DNA from: Cyanobacteriota bacterium
GTDB taxonomy: Bacteria > Cyanobacteriota > Cyanobacteriia > PCC-6307 > Cyanobiaceae
DNA length: 13,608 nt
Assembly: GCA_947463165.1 (NCBI GenBank)
Contig: CANHSW010000027.1
Coordinates: 1 to 13,608 of the forward strand
Reading direction: 5' to 3'
The notes beneath the pieces are model-generated. The model was not told the origin of the DNA. It did no database searches and worked only from the letters and a program-made list of their open reading frames with translations. This document shows, in pieces, positions 5,706-13,198 of this stretch (position 1 is its first letter; every line of letters starts with the position of its first letter). Both the position numbers and the translations under genes were made by a program.

Positions 5706-8423
5706 TTAACGGTCTCCCAGGCACTGGTCCACCACCTCGCGGCTATTGGTGGACAGCTCGCCGGCCCGCAGCTGTTGCAGCGCCGAACGCATCAGCTGCT
5801 GGCGGCTGGGGCCATAGCTGCGCCAGCGGCTGAACACCTTGGCCATCCGCGAAGCGGTGATTGGATTGCGTTGATCCAGGCTGCGGATTTGATCAGCCAT
5901 AAAGGCGTAGCCACTGCCGTCGGCGGCATGGAACACCGGGGCATTGGCGGCCAGGCCCCCCAGCACGGCCCGCACGGAATTGGGTGCCGCTGGATCGAAG
6001 CGGGGGTGGGTCAGCAGGCGCCGCACCCGCTCCAGGCCGTCCGCGAAGGGTGCCGCCGCCTCCAGGGAGAACCAGGCATCGAGGATCACCGGGCGCTCCT
6101 GCCAGCGGCTGTAGAAGCAGTCGATCGCCGCCTGTCGCTCGGGGATTTGGTGGCACTGCAGGGCCCGCAGGCCGGCTCGGGCCAGCGACATCGAGGGCCC
6201 GGCCACCGCCTGGCCAGCGGCGGCGATCACCTCGCCATCCCCGGCGGCGGCGCGCCAACTCCACAGGCTGGCGGTGAGCCTGCGATCGCCACTGCCCGCC
6301 GGCCAGGCCAGGGGCCATTGGGGGCTGCAGCTGGCCAGGGCTGCGTTGATCGGCCCCGCCAGCGACTCGCCGAACAGGCGCTGCAGGGCCAGCAGGGCGG
6401 CAAACAGGGCCGGTGGATCGGGTTCCATCGCCATGGCCGTGGCCGCATCCTCCAGTTCCGGCATGCCGGGCAGGGCCAGCAGCAAACTCCTGCTGGCTTG
6501 CGACAGGCTGGGGTCGGCCAAGATGCGGCCAAAGGCATCGATCAACTCCTCCTCCAGCAGCGGATCGGGGCTGCCGGCGGCCCGGGCCAACACCGCCTGG
6601 CGCAGCAGAATTTGTCCGGCATCCCAGCGGGAGAAGGGGTCGCTGTCGTGGGCCAGCAGGTGCACCAGCTCGGCGGTGGGCCGGCCGATCTCCAGCTTCA
6701 CTGGCGCTGAGAAGCGCCGCAGCAGCGACAGGGCCGGTGGATGAGACTGCACCGGTAAGCCCACCAGCCGCAGCCGCTGTTCGGCCTGATCGATCACCAG
6801 CAGCCGGCTGTGGCGGCCCCAGCTGGGGGCCATGGCGGCGGCCTGGGCCTGGTCGGCGGTTTCGCTGGCCAGTTGAACCGGCAGGGGCTGGCCGGCCTGG
6901 TCCACCAGCCCCAGGGCCAGGGGAATCACCAGGGGCTGCTTATGGGGTTGGCTAGGGGTGGCGGGGGTGTACTGGCTAATCAGCAGCTCCAACTCCCCGG
7001 TTTGGCCGTCCCAGTGGCGATGGATCTGCAGAACAGGGGTGCCGGCCTGGCTGTACCAGCGGCGGAACTGCTGGAAATCAAAGCGCGGTAGCTGGGGATT
7101 GGCGGCCCAGGCGCTGACGGCGGCATCCTCCATGGCCTGCACAAAGTCGTTGCAGGTGGCGGCACTGCCGTCGTGGCGCTGCACGTAAAGCGCCATCCCC
7201 TGCATGAAGGTGGCTTCCCCCAGCAGGCTGTGCAGGCAGCGAATCACCTCCGCGCCCTTTTCGTAAATCGTGGTGGTATAAAAATTATCGATCGCCTGAT
7301 AGGCCTCTGGTTGCACGGGATGGGCCGTGGGACCAGCGTCCTCTCGAAACTGGGTATTGCGCAGCATCGATACATTTTCGATGCGATTTAGCGCATCACC
7401 ATGCAGGTCCGCCGTGAAGCTCTGGTCGCGAAATACGGTCAGCCCCTCCTTTAGCGATAGCTGAAACCAGTCGCGGCAGGTGATCCGGTTACCGGTCCAG
7501 TTGTGAAAATACTCGTGGGCGATGACGCTCTCGATCCGTTCCAGCTCGTCATCGGTGGCGGTTTCGGCATCGGCGAGCACTAGTTTGGAATTGAAGATAT
7601 TGAGGCTCTTGTTTTCCATGGCGCCCATGTTGAAATGGCGCACCGCCACGATGTTGAATTCATCGAGGTCGTATTCGAGCCCATAGCGCTGCTCGTCCCA
7701 GGCCATCGACCGCTTCAGGGAGGCCATGGCATGGGCGGTATAGGCCCCATCGCCCGGCTCCACATGCAGCCGCAGGCTCACCTGGCGCCCACTGGCGGTG
7801 GTGAAGCTGTCCCGCACCTCCTCCAGCCGACCCGCCACCAGGGCAAATAAGTAGGAGGGTTTGGCGTAGGGGTCGTCCCAGATCGCGTAGTGGCGGGCCT
7901 CGCCGCTCACCGGATCGGCGGGTAGCTCGCCGGTCTCCAGGCAATTGCCATTGGAGAGCAGCACCGGAGCGCTCTCCTTGGAGGCCTCAATGCGCACTTG
8001 AAAGCGGCTGAGTAGATCGGGACGATCGGGGTGGAAGGTGATCCGCCGAAAACCCTCCGCCTCGCACTGGGTGGTGAACATGCCACCGCTCACGTACAGC
8101 CCTTCCAGGCTGGAGTTGCTGTGGGGGTGGATGCGCACCCGGCTGGACAGCACAAAGGGCTCCGCCGGAGGCTCCGGGATCAGCAGCTGCCCATCGTTGA
8201 GCTGATAGGCCCCGGGGGCCAGGGGCTGGCCATTCAGCCGCAGCTCCAATAGCTGCAGACCCACCCCTTGGAGCAGCAGGGGACCGGGCTGGCTGGCCGG
8301 GTTGGGCCGGAAGGCCAAGCGGGCGTCCACCAGGGCGTGGTCGGCATGCAGCGCCACGCTGAGGTCGGTGCGCTCCAGCAGTTGGGGCGCTGGACGGTAA
8401 TCGGCTAGGTGCACGGTGGCCAT
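5706..8423 (-). CDS. pepN: Aminopeptidase N (M1 family zinc metallopeptidase)
   Basis: 905 residues, slightly longer than the roughly 870 of E. coli PepN but normal for the cyanobacterial form. It removes N-terminal residues from peptides in the last steps of cytoplasmic protein breakdown. The N-terminal beta domain is followed by the exopeptidase motif GAMEN (267-271), the zinc site HEYFH (303-307) and the third ligand in SLKEG (E326), exactly in the HExxH-x18-E spacing. Further family blocks are QCEAEGFRRITFHPDRPD, NTQFREDAGPTAHPVQPEAY and NFYTTTIYEKGAEVIRC. The long C-terminal alpha-helical domain (about 530-905, PepN-specific) is complete, ending in QCLGDR. There is no signal peptide, so it is cytoplasmic. 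Its ATG lies 7 nt after the stop of the upstream exported hypothetical gene, so the two probably share a transcript. Confidence 0.97.
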   Translation of the reverse strand: MATVHLADYRPAPQLLERTDLSVALHADHALVDARLAFRPNPASQPGPLLLQGVGLQLLELRLNGQPLAPGAYQLNDGQLLIPEPPAEPFVLSSRVRIHPHSNSSLEGLYVSGGMFTTQCEAEGFRRITFHPDRPDLLSRFQVRIEASKESAPVLLSNGNCLETGELPADPVSGEARHYAIWDDPYAKPSYLFALVAGRLEEVRDSFTTASGRQVSLRLHVEPGDGAYTAHAMASLKRSMAWDEQRYGLEYDLDEFNIVAVRHFNMGAMENKSLNIFNSKLVLADAETATDDELERIESVIAHEYFHNWTGNRITCRDWFQLSLKEGLTVFRDQSFTADLHGDALNRIENVSMLRNTQFREDAGPTAHPVQPEAYQAIDNFYTTTIYEKGAEVIRCLHSLLGEATFMQGMALYVQRHDGSAATCNDFVQAMEDAAVSAWAANPQLPRFDFQQFRRWYSQAGTPVLQIHRHWDGQTGELELLISQYTPATPSQPHKQPLVIPLALGLVDQAGQPLPVQLASETADQAQAAAMAPSWGRHSRLLVIDQAEQRLRLVGLPVQSHPPALSLLRRFSAPVKLEIGRPTAELVHLLAHDSDPFSRWDAGQILLRQAVLARAAGSPDPLLEEELIDAFGRILADPSLSQASRSLLLALPGMPELEDAATAMAMEPDPPALFAALLALQRLFGESLAGPINAALASCSPQWPLAWPAGSGDRRLTASLWSWRAAAGDGEVIAAAGQAVAGPSMSLARAGLRALQCHQIPERQAAIDCFYSRWQERPVILDAWFSLEAAAPFADGLERVRRLLTHPRFDPAAPNSVRAVLGGLAANAPVFHAADGSGYAFMADQIRSLDQRNPITASRMAKVFSRWRSYGPSRQQLMRSALQQLRAGELSTNSREVVDQCLGDR

Positions 8424-8430
8424 GGCTGAA

Positions 8431-9027
8431 TCAGCGGGATATGGGTTGGACCGACTTGCTGGCCGCGGCGGCCCCAGGGCCAGCTGCAGCTCCAGCCCCA
8501 GGGCCAGTTGCAGAGCCTGATTTAGCCCCAGCTCCAGGGCCAGATTCAGAGTTGGCCTGCTTCAGGGCTTCTTGCACCCGCTTCATCACTTCGGCGGGCA
8601 CCTGCTTGGGACAGATCTCGGCGGCGCCGAGCACCGCGGAGTTGATCGCCCCCTTGCGCAGCTCGGCATCGCTGAGGGGCTTGGCACCTATCTGGGCGAT
8701 GGCACTGTCATGTTGGCCATGGATTAGTTGGGCGATCGTTTCGCCGGCAATGCCCACGGCCTTGTCGAAATCGATGCCGGCAGAGCGGGCGATGCAGACA
8801 TTCACCGCGGCGATGCGGGTGTAGAGACCCATCTCGGCATCGCTGGCCGGGGTGGCGGCGCCGGGCCCGGCATTGGCTGGAGCTGGATTGGTGGGGGCTG
8901 GATTGGTGGGGGCTGCGGCGGTTGGTAAAGGGTTAAGCAATAGCGGCAGCAGCAGCGCCACCAACCAGAGCTGGCGGCAACGGCGAATCAAGGCGGACAA
9001 GACGGCTGGTGGCTGGTTGCTAGCCAT
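8431..9027 (-). CDS. Small exported protein of unknown function, upstream of pepN
   Basis: 198 residues; no family is assigned with confidence. The N-terminus (IRRCRQLWLVALLLPLLLNPLPTAAA, about 14-39) is a clear signal peptide, probably cleaved after AAA. Next is a PTNPAPTNPAPANAGPGAA spacer, then a compact conserved-looking domain (about 64-150) with two cysteines (in VNVCIARS and AEICPKQV) that could form a periplasmic disulphide, and the phrase DFDKAVGIAGETIAQLIHGQHD. The C-terminal 40 residues are Gly/Ala/Pro/Ser low complexity (GPGAGA-type). The two spacers are repetitive at the DNA level. It is the first gene of a two-gene unit with pepN. An enzymatic role is not supported by any motif I can see. 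Confidence 0.82.
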   Translation of the reverse strand: MASNQPPAVLSALIRRCRQLWLVALLLPLLLNPLPTAAAPTNPAPTNPAPANAGPGAATPASDAEMGLYTRIAAVNVCIARSAGIDFDKAVGIAGETIAQLIHGQHDSAIAQIGAKPLSDAELRKGAINSAVLGAAEICPKQVPAEVMKRVQEALKQANSESGPGAGAKSGSATGPGAGAAAGPGAAAASKSVQPISR

Positions 9028-9040
9028 GCTGCTGCATTGT

Positions 9041-9104
9041 CTTGATCGCGGCTGGCCCAGATCGCAGATGGTCCAGATCGCAGCTGGTGCAGATCGCGGC
9101 TGGC
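9041..9104. repeat. Four-copy 16-bp tandem repeat between the pepN operon and sasA
   Basis: Copies lie at 9041-9056 (cttgatcgcggctggc), 9057-9072 (ccagatcgcagatggt), 9073-9088 (ccagatcgcagctggt) and 9089-9104 (gcagatcgcggctggc). The shared core is GATCGCrGmTGG. The array starts 14 bp upstream of the exported-protein start and ends 129 bp before the sasA start, so it lies in the promoter or leader zone of the minus-strand operon. The tandem arrangement is seen directly; a binding function is inference. Confidence 0.93.
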
Positions 9105-9150
9105 AAAGGGCGCCGCTGATGGGCGGCGGCAGCAGTGGCTTGTGATGCAG

Positions 9151-9188
9151 GCAGAAGTCTGGATTCAGGGCAGAGTCTGGGTTGCTGG
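9151..9188. repeat. Imperfect 19-bp direct repeat upstream of sasA
   Basis: GCAGAAGTCTGG at 9151-9162 and GCAGAGTCTGG at 9170-9180 open two adjacent units of about 19 bp, each ending in a GG-rich tail. It lies in the 129-bp stretch between the 16-bp array and the sasA start. The similarity is clear only in the first dozen bases. Confidence 0.5.
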
Positions 9189-9233
9189 TAATGCCTGGAT
9201 GCTTAGCGGCGGCTGGATTGGGGGCGATGGGGC

Positions 9234-10400
9234 GTGAATCTGCCTCCCCTTAGCTTGTTGGATGTGAACGGGCCAAATACACCAGCCGTCGTTGCCGGGA
9301 GTCCTGCTGATCCCGTGCGTCCGCAGCTCCAGCTGCTGTTGGTGGCTGACCGGTTTCATCTGGCCAGCCCGGATCTGCGCGCCCTGCTCCATTACCTGAA
9401 CGGCGAGGAATGCGGTTTCGAGGTGCGGCTCGAGATTGCCGATCCAGCGCTCCAGCCCGAACTGCTGGAACTGCATCGCCTGGTGGCTACCCCGGCCCTG
9501 GTGAAGCTCGAACCCCAGCCCCGCCAGGTGTTGGCCGGCAACACGATCAGCGTGCAGCTGCGCGCCTGCCTGCCCCGTTGGCAGCAGTTTGAGGTGGTCT
9601 CCAGCCTGGGCAGGAGCCTGCCGCCGGCGGAATTGGATGGCAGCCGCAGCCAGAGGGAGCTGCAGCTGGAGGACCAGCTGTTGGTGCTGCGCCAGGAGAA
9701 CGAGACCCTGATCGAGCGGCTGGATGTGCAGGAGCGGCTGCTGCGCATGGTGGCCCACGAGCTGCGCACGCCGCTCACCGCCGCCAAGTTGGCGCTCCAG
9801 AGCCATGACCTGGGTCAGATCGACTCCGGCTGGTTGCTGGATGTGATCCGCCGCCGCCTCGATGACATCCAGGCGCTCTCGGAAGATCTGCTGGAGGTGG
9901 GCACCACCCGCTGGGAGGCCCTGTTCAATCCCCAGCGCCTGGCCCTGGGCAGCGTGGCGGCCGAGGCGATCCTGGAGCTGGAGAAGTTGTGGATCGGCCG
10001 CGACCTGGAACTGGTCACCGACATCCCCAAGGACCTGCCTGACGTCCATGCCGACCAAAGGCGCATGCGCCAGGTGCTGCTCAACCTGCTGGAGAACGCT
10101 TTCAAATACACCCCCGATGGCGGCCAGGTCTGCCTTTCGCTGATGCATCGCACCAGCCAGTGGGTGCAGGTCAGCGTCTGTGACAGCGGCCCGGGCATCC
10201 CCAGCGAAGAGCAGCAGCGGATCTTCCTGGATCGGGTGCGGCTGCCCCAGACCTCCGCTGGCACCTCCGGTTATGGGGTCGGCCTGTCGGTCTGTCGGCG
10301 GATCACCGAGGTGCACGAGGGGCGCATCTGGGTGGTGTCGGAGCCGGGCGAGGGGGCCTGTTTTCATTTCACAGTGCCGGTCTGGAGCGGCCAGAGCTGA
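9234..10400 (+). CDS. sasA: Circadian output sensor histidine kinase SasA
   Basis: 388 residues. SasA binds KaiC through a KaiB-like thioredoxin-fold N-terminal domain and passes the clock signal to the response regulator RpaA. That domain is visible at about 30-115 ([25 protein letters not shown], then a long sensor region ending in [14 protein letters not shown]). A linker with coiled-coil character follows ([32 protein letters not shown]). The kinase core has the H-box phospho-acceptor H175 in [17 protein letters not shown], the N box with N288 ([13 protein letters not shown]), the D box D317 (DSGPGIP) and the G box from G346 ([11 protein letters not shown]). No transmembrane segment is seen, so it is cytoplasmic. 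The start is the GTG at 9234, the furthest upstream start in frame; a GTG at 9264 is an alternative. It is divergent from the pepN operon. Confidence 0.94.
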   Translation: MNLPPLSLLDVNGPNTPAVVAGSPADPVRPQLQLLLVADRFHLASPDLRALLHYLNGEECGFEVRLEIADPALQPELLELHRLVATPALVKLEPQPRQVLAGNTISVQLRACLPRWQQFEVVSSLGRSLPPAELDGSRSQRELQLEDQLLVLRQENETLIERLDVQERLLRMVAHELRTPLTAAKLALQSHDLGQIDSGWLLDVIRRRLDDIQALSEDLLEVGTTRWEALFNPQRLALGSVAAEAILELEKLWIGRDLELVTDIPKDLPDVHADQRRMRQVLLNLLENAFKYTPDGGQVCLSLMHRTSQWVQVSVCDSGPGIPSEEQQRIFLDRVRLPQTSAGTSGYGVGLSVCRRITEVHEGRIWVVSEPGEGACFHFTVPVWSGQS

Positions 10401-10407
10401 CCTGTCC

Positions 10408-10437
10408 TTGACGAAGGGCACCGTGGACCCGTAACTT
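10408..10437 (+). promoter_or_regulatory. Weak candidate promoter for tRNA-Glu
   Basis: TTGACG (10408-10413) and TAACTT (10432-10437) are separated by 18 bp in the gap after sasA. Transcription would start near 10444, leaving about 85 nt of leader to be removed before the tRNA. The -10 match is poor, and read-through from sasA is an alternative because no terminator follows sasA. Confidence 0.3.
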
Positions 10438-10529
10438 CCAATACATCGGCGCTCTGGGTTGTTTTCGACCTGCTCTCCAGACGGAATTCCAACGAATTCA
10501 CATCTGTGAGTGAGCTGCGCTGTGGCCTC

Positions 10530-10602
10530 GCCCCCATCGTCTAGAGGCCTAGGACACCTCCCTTTCACGGAGGCGACAGGGGTTCGAATCCCCTTGGGGG
10601 TA
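10530..10602 (+). tRNA. trnE: tRNA-Glu (anticodon TTC)
   Basis: A 73-nt cloverleaf. The acceptor arm GCCCCCA (10530-10536) pairs with TGGGGGT (10595-10601) with a terminal G-U, and the discriminator is A10602. The anticodon stem CCTCC/GGAGG (10557-10561 / 10569-10573) encloses CTTTCAC with anticodon TTC at 10564-10566. The T arm contains GGTTCGAATCC. The 3' CCA is not encoded, so CCA-adding enzyme is required. In cyanobacteria charged tRNA-Glu serves both protein synthesis and the C5 route to 5-aminolevulinate, so it also feeds the chlorophyll pathway that uses BciB. Confidence 0.97.
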
Positions 10603-10620
10603 TTAAATAATCTATTTATT

Positions 10621-10644
10621 GAGCCCATTTAGGGCTCTTTTTTT
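10621..10644 (+). terminator. Intrinsic terminator of tRNA-Glu
   Basis: A perfect 6-bp stem GAGCCC (10621-10626) / GGGCTC (10632-10637) around ATTTA, followed by seven T (10638-10644), 18 nt after the tRNA end. Confidence 0.93.
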
Positions 10645-11166
10645 GACCTGAATATTGGTAATTCGCTGCGGGTGCCATAGGGGTAGGCCTGGGGAGGCTA
10701 TGGATAGCCGCTAATTGGCCGGCTTTCGCCCCTGGGATCGACTGGGATCGATTGTCACCCAGGAGATCTCGCTGGCTTGGCGATGGTTTTCAGGGTTTCC
10801 CTGGCGGTGCAATCCCTATTGCGTTATGACAAGTCGTAACTTTAGATTTTTCGAGTTACTCTAATATGAGAATTAATTGTGATTTAGATTGCTATAATCT
10901 AGGGACGGCTTGTAATTGATAGACTGATATGGGCGGAACTTGGAGGGCGGTGAGTTGTGCGAGCATTACGACTAAAAAACTTTGCGATAATCAGGGCCCT
11001 CATTAGTCGCGTCTCTGCTTTGGGTCTTAAGCGGCTAAGCGACTTTGCGTTAGCAGAGGCTCTATGGGTGTTCTCTTGACTTTTTGAGCTAATTTATTTA
11101 AGGGCATTCGCTTGGGTAATGGATTCTGTTGTTGGCGGCTATTGCCATGGGCCGGCCGCAATTTTT
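10645..11166. other. 522-bp non-coding segment, AT-richer than its surroundings
   Basis: No convincing protein gene is present on either strand. The left part contains a tandem 10-bp direct repeat (ctgggatcga at 10732-10741 and 10742-10751) and a small hairpin GGCTAT/ATAGCC (10696-10709). The centre (about 10820-11100) is visibly AT-rich, with a promoter-like site, several inverted repeats, and an 8-bp direct repeat ACTTTGCG at 10979-10986 and 11042-11049. The right end has a terminator-like hairpin. The segment is flanked by a tRNA and the 3' end of an opposite-strand gene, so it is not the leader of a neighbouring coding gene. The best explanations are a small RNA gene or a decayed insertion next to a tRNA. 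Confidence 0.6.
10885..10901 (+). promoter_or_regulatory. Extended -10 promoter with overlapping dyad
   Basis: TGCTATAAT (10890-10898) is a consensus extended -10 element. It sits inside a perfect 6-bp inverted repeat, TAGATT (10885-10890) / AATCTA (10896-10901), that could be an operator. No good -35 box is found at 16-18 bp, which extended -10 promoters do not need. Transcription would start near 10905, heading into the structured region. Confidence 0.5.
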
Positions 11167-11167
11167 T
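10905..11167 (+). ncRNA. Candidate small non-coding RNA, family unknown
   Basis: The proposed boundaries are the start about 7 nt after the TATAAT box and the T-tract at 11162-11167, giving about 260 nt. Inside, CGACTAA (10969-10975) pairs perfectly with TTAGTCG (11003-11009). AGTCGC (11005-11010) can also pair with GCGACT (11039-11044), and CTCTGCT (11013-11019) with AGCAGAG (11052-11058). The last two pairings interleave like a pseudoknot, and the first two compete. It lacks the hallmarks of tmRNA, RNase P RNA, SRP RNA or the short Yfr1. Existence and strand are inferred; no known family is recognised. Confidence 0.35.
11132..11167 (+). terminator. Terminator-like hairpin at the end of the non-coding segment
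   Basis: TTGGCGGC (11132-11139) can pair with GCCGCAA (11055 not involved; 3' arm 11155-11161) as 3 plus 4 base pairs with one bulged G and a 15-nt loop, followed by six T (11162-11167). It works only for plus-strand transcription and overlaps the stop codon of the opposite gene. The bulge and long loop make it weaker than the other two terminators in the window. Confidence 0.45.
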
Positions 11168-11748
11168 CAGCTCAGCCCCGCCCGCCTCAGGGCCTCCTGC
11201 TGCACGCCCCGCAGGTTGCTGGCCAGGTCGTCCTTGAGCCTTTGCTCGATTAGTGCGATTGGCATGCCCGGCTTGCCCTGCACCACCAGCTCATAGACCA
11301 AGGCGGTGTGTTCTTGATGGCGATGGATGCACCACCTGCCCTCGAAACGGCGGAAATCGCCCTTGGTCATTTGGAAAGAAAGTTGGCAGCTGGCTGGGTC
11401 TTCCTCCAGTTCGATCTCCACCTTGGCCGAGAAGCGCAGCCCACATACCTGCTGGGTGCCCACCTGCTCCAGGCCCACCTTGCGACCCCGACGCCAGAGC
11501 TGGCGGGAGCTGGCCAGGTTGGGGATGAAGCGACTGAGATTTTCGTAATCGGTGAGTACGGCCCAGAGCCATTCTGGATCCAGGTTGAGTCGCAACTGCA
11601 CCGCCAGCCGGCGAGTGCCCTGGGGCAGCCGCTCCATCTCCTGGTGGATGGTGTCGAGGCTGCAGCTGATGCCAGTGTCGATCGGCATGTCTGCAGGCCG
11701 GGCGAGGAGCTGGGCCAAGGAACGGCAGCTGTGTGTGCTGGGGCACAA
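11167..11748 (-). CDS. SRPBCC / cyclase-dehydrase (COQ10-like START domain) protein
   Basis: 193 residues from the ATG at 11748, or 173 from the ATG at 11688 (MPIDTGISCS), which may be the better start because the first 20 residues look unstructured. It is a single small-molecule-binding helix-grip domain: RRLAVQLRLNLDPEWLWAVLTDYENLSRFIPNLASSRQL, then GLEQVGTQQVCGLRFSAKVEIELEEDP, SFQMTKGDFRRFEGRWCI, and the C-terminal helix GMPIALIEQRLKDDLASNLRGVQQEALRRA. This order is that of the polyketide cyclase/COQ10 branch of SRPBCC. There is no signal peptide or membrane helix. Members bind hydrophobic ligands such as quinones or lipids; the ligand here is unknown. It is divergent from petH (45-105 bp between starts, depending on start choice), which hints at, but does not prove, a thylakoid-related role. 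Confidence 0.87.
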   Translation of the reverse strand: MCPSTHSCRSLAQLLARPADMPIDTGISCSLDTIHQEMERLPQGTRRLAVQLRLNLDPEWLWAVLTDYENLSRFIPNLASSRQLWRRGRKVGLEQVGTQQVCGLRFSAKVEIELEEDPASCQLSFQMTKGDFRRFEGRWCIHRHQEHTALVYELVVQGKPGMPIALIEQRLKDDLASNLRGVQQEALRRAGLS

Positions 11749-11784
11749 ACCTAACCGCGCTGGAGTGGAAAAGGTGGCTGGTAA

Positions 11785-13026
<1,242 letters not shown>

Positions 13027-13079
13027 GTTGCAGTCGGCATTAACCGACCGCTGCTTTCAATCGCCTCAAGACCGATACA

Positions 13080-13104
13080 GCCCGCCTGATGGCGGGCTTT
13101 TTTT
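13080..13104 (+). terminator. Intrinsic terminator of petH
   Basis: A 7-bp perfect stem GCCCGCC (13080-13086) / GGCGGGC (13091-13097) with TGAT loop and seven T (13098-13104), 54 nt after the petH stop. It separates petH from zwf, so zwf needs its own promoter. Confidence 0.96.
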
Positions 13105-13122
13105 ATGGGTTCACACACAGGG

Positions 13123-13178
13123 AGGCCCAAAACATTCAAGAATCCCAGGATGGGCCTGTCTGGGCCATTAAACCTGGG
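13123..13178 (+). promoter_or_regulatory. zwf leader with interleaved inverted repeats
   Basis: AGGCCCA (13123-13129) is complementary to TGGGCCT (13151-13157), and CCCAGG (13144-13149) to CCTGGG (13173-13178). The two pairings interleave, as in mutually exclusive or pseudoknotted leader structures. No clear -35/-10 pair or Shine-Dalgarno sequence is visible in the 94 bp between the petH terminator and zwf. A regulatory function is speculative because the region is GC-rich. Confidence 0.3.
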
Positions 13179-13198
13179 GTATCCAGTTAAGGCACTCG

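Noticed and set aside
10484..10499. Two GAATTC palindromes 10 bp apart before tRNA-Glu
   Set aside because: Six-base palindromes are too short to imply an operator, and no further symmetry surrounds them.
9165..10628. A 487-codon open frame on the minus strand covering sasA and tRNA-Glu
   Set aside because: It is antisense to a full-motif histidine kinase and runs through a tRNA and its terminator; composition is His/Gln/Leu-rich shadow sequence.
10929..11006. A 25-codon open frame (ATG 10929 to TAG 11004-11006) after the extended -10 promoter
   Set aside because: No Shine-Dalgarno sequence, no recognisable peptide features, and it lies across the RNA stem region. A small peptide cannot be excluded but is not supported.
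10905..11167. tmRNA, RNase P RNA, SRP RNA or 6S RNA as identity of the non-coding segment
   Set aside because: No tRNA-like T-loop or tag reading frame, none of the conserved RNase P or SRP core sequences I can recall, and no closing end-to-end helix as in 6S RNA.
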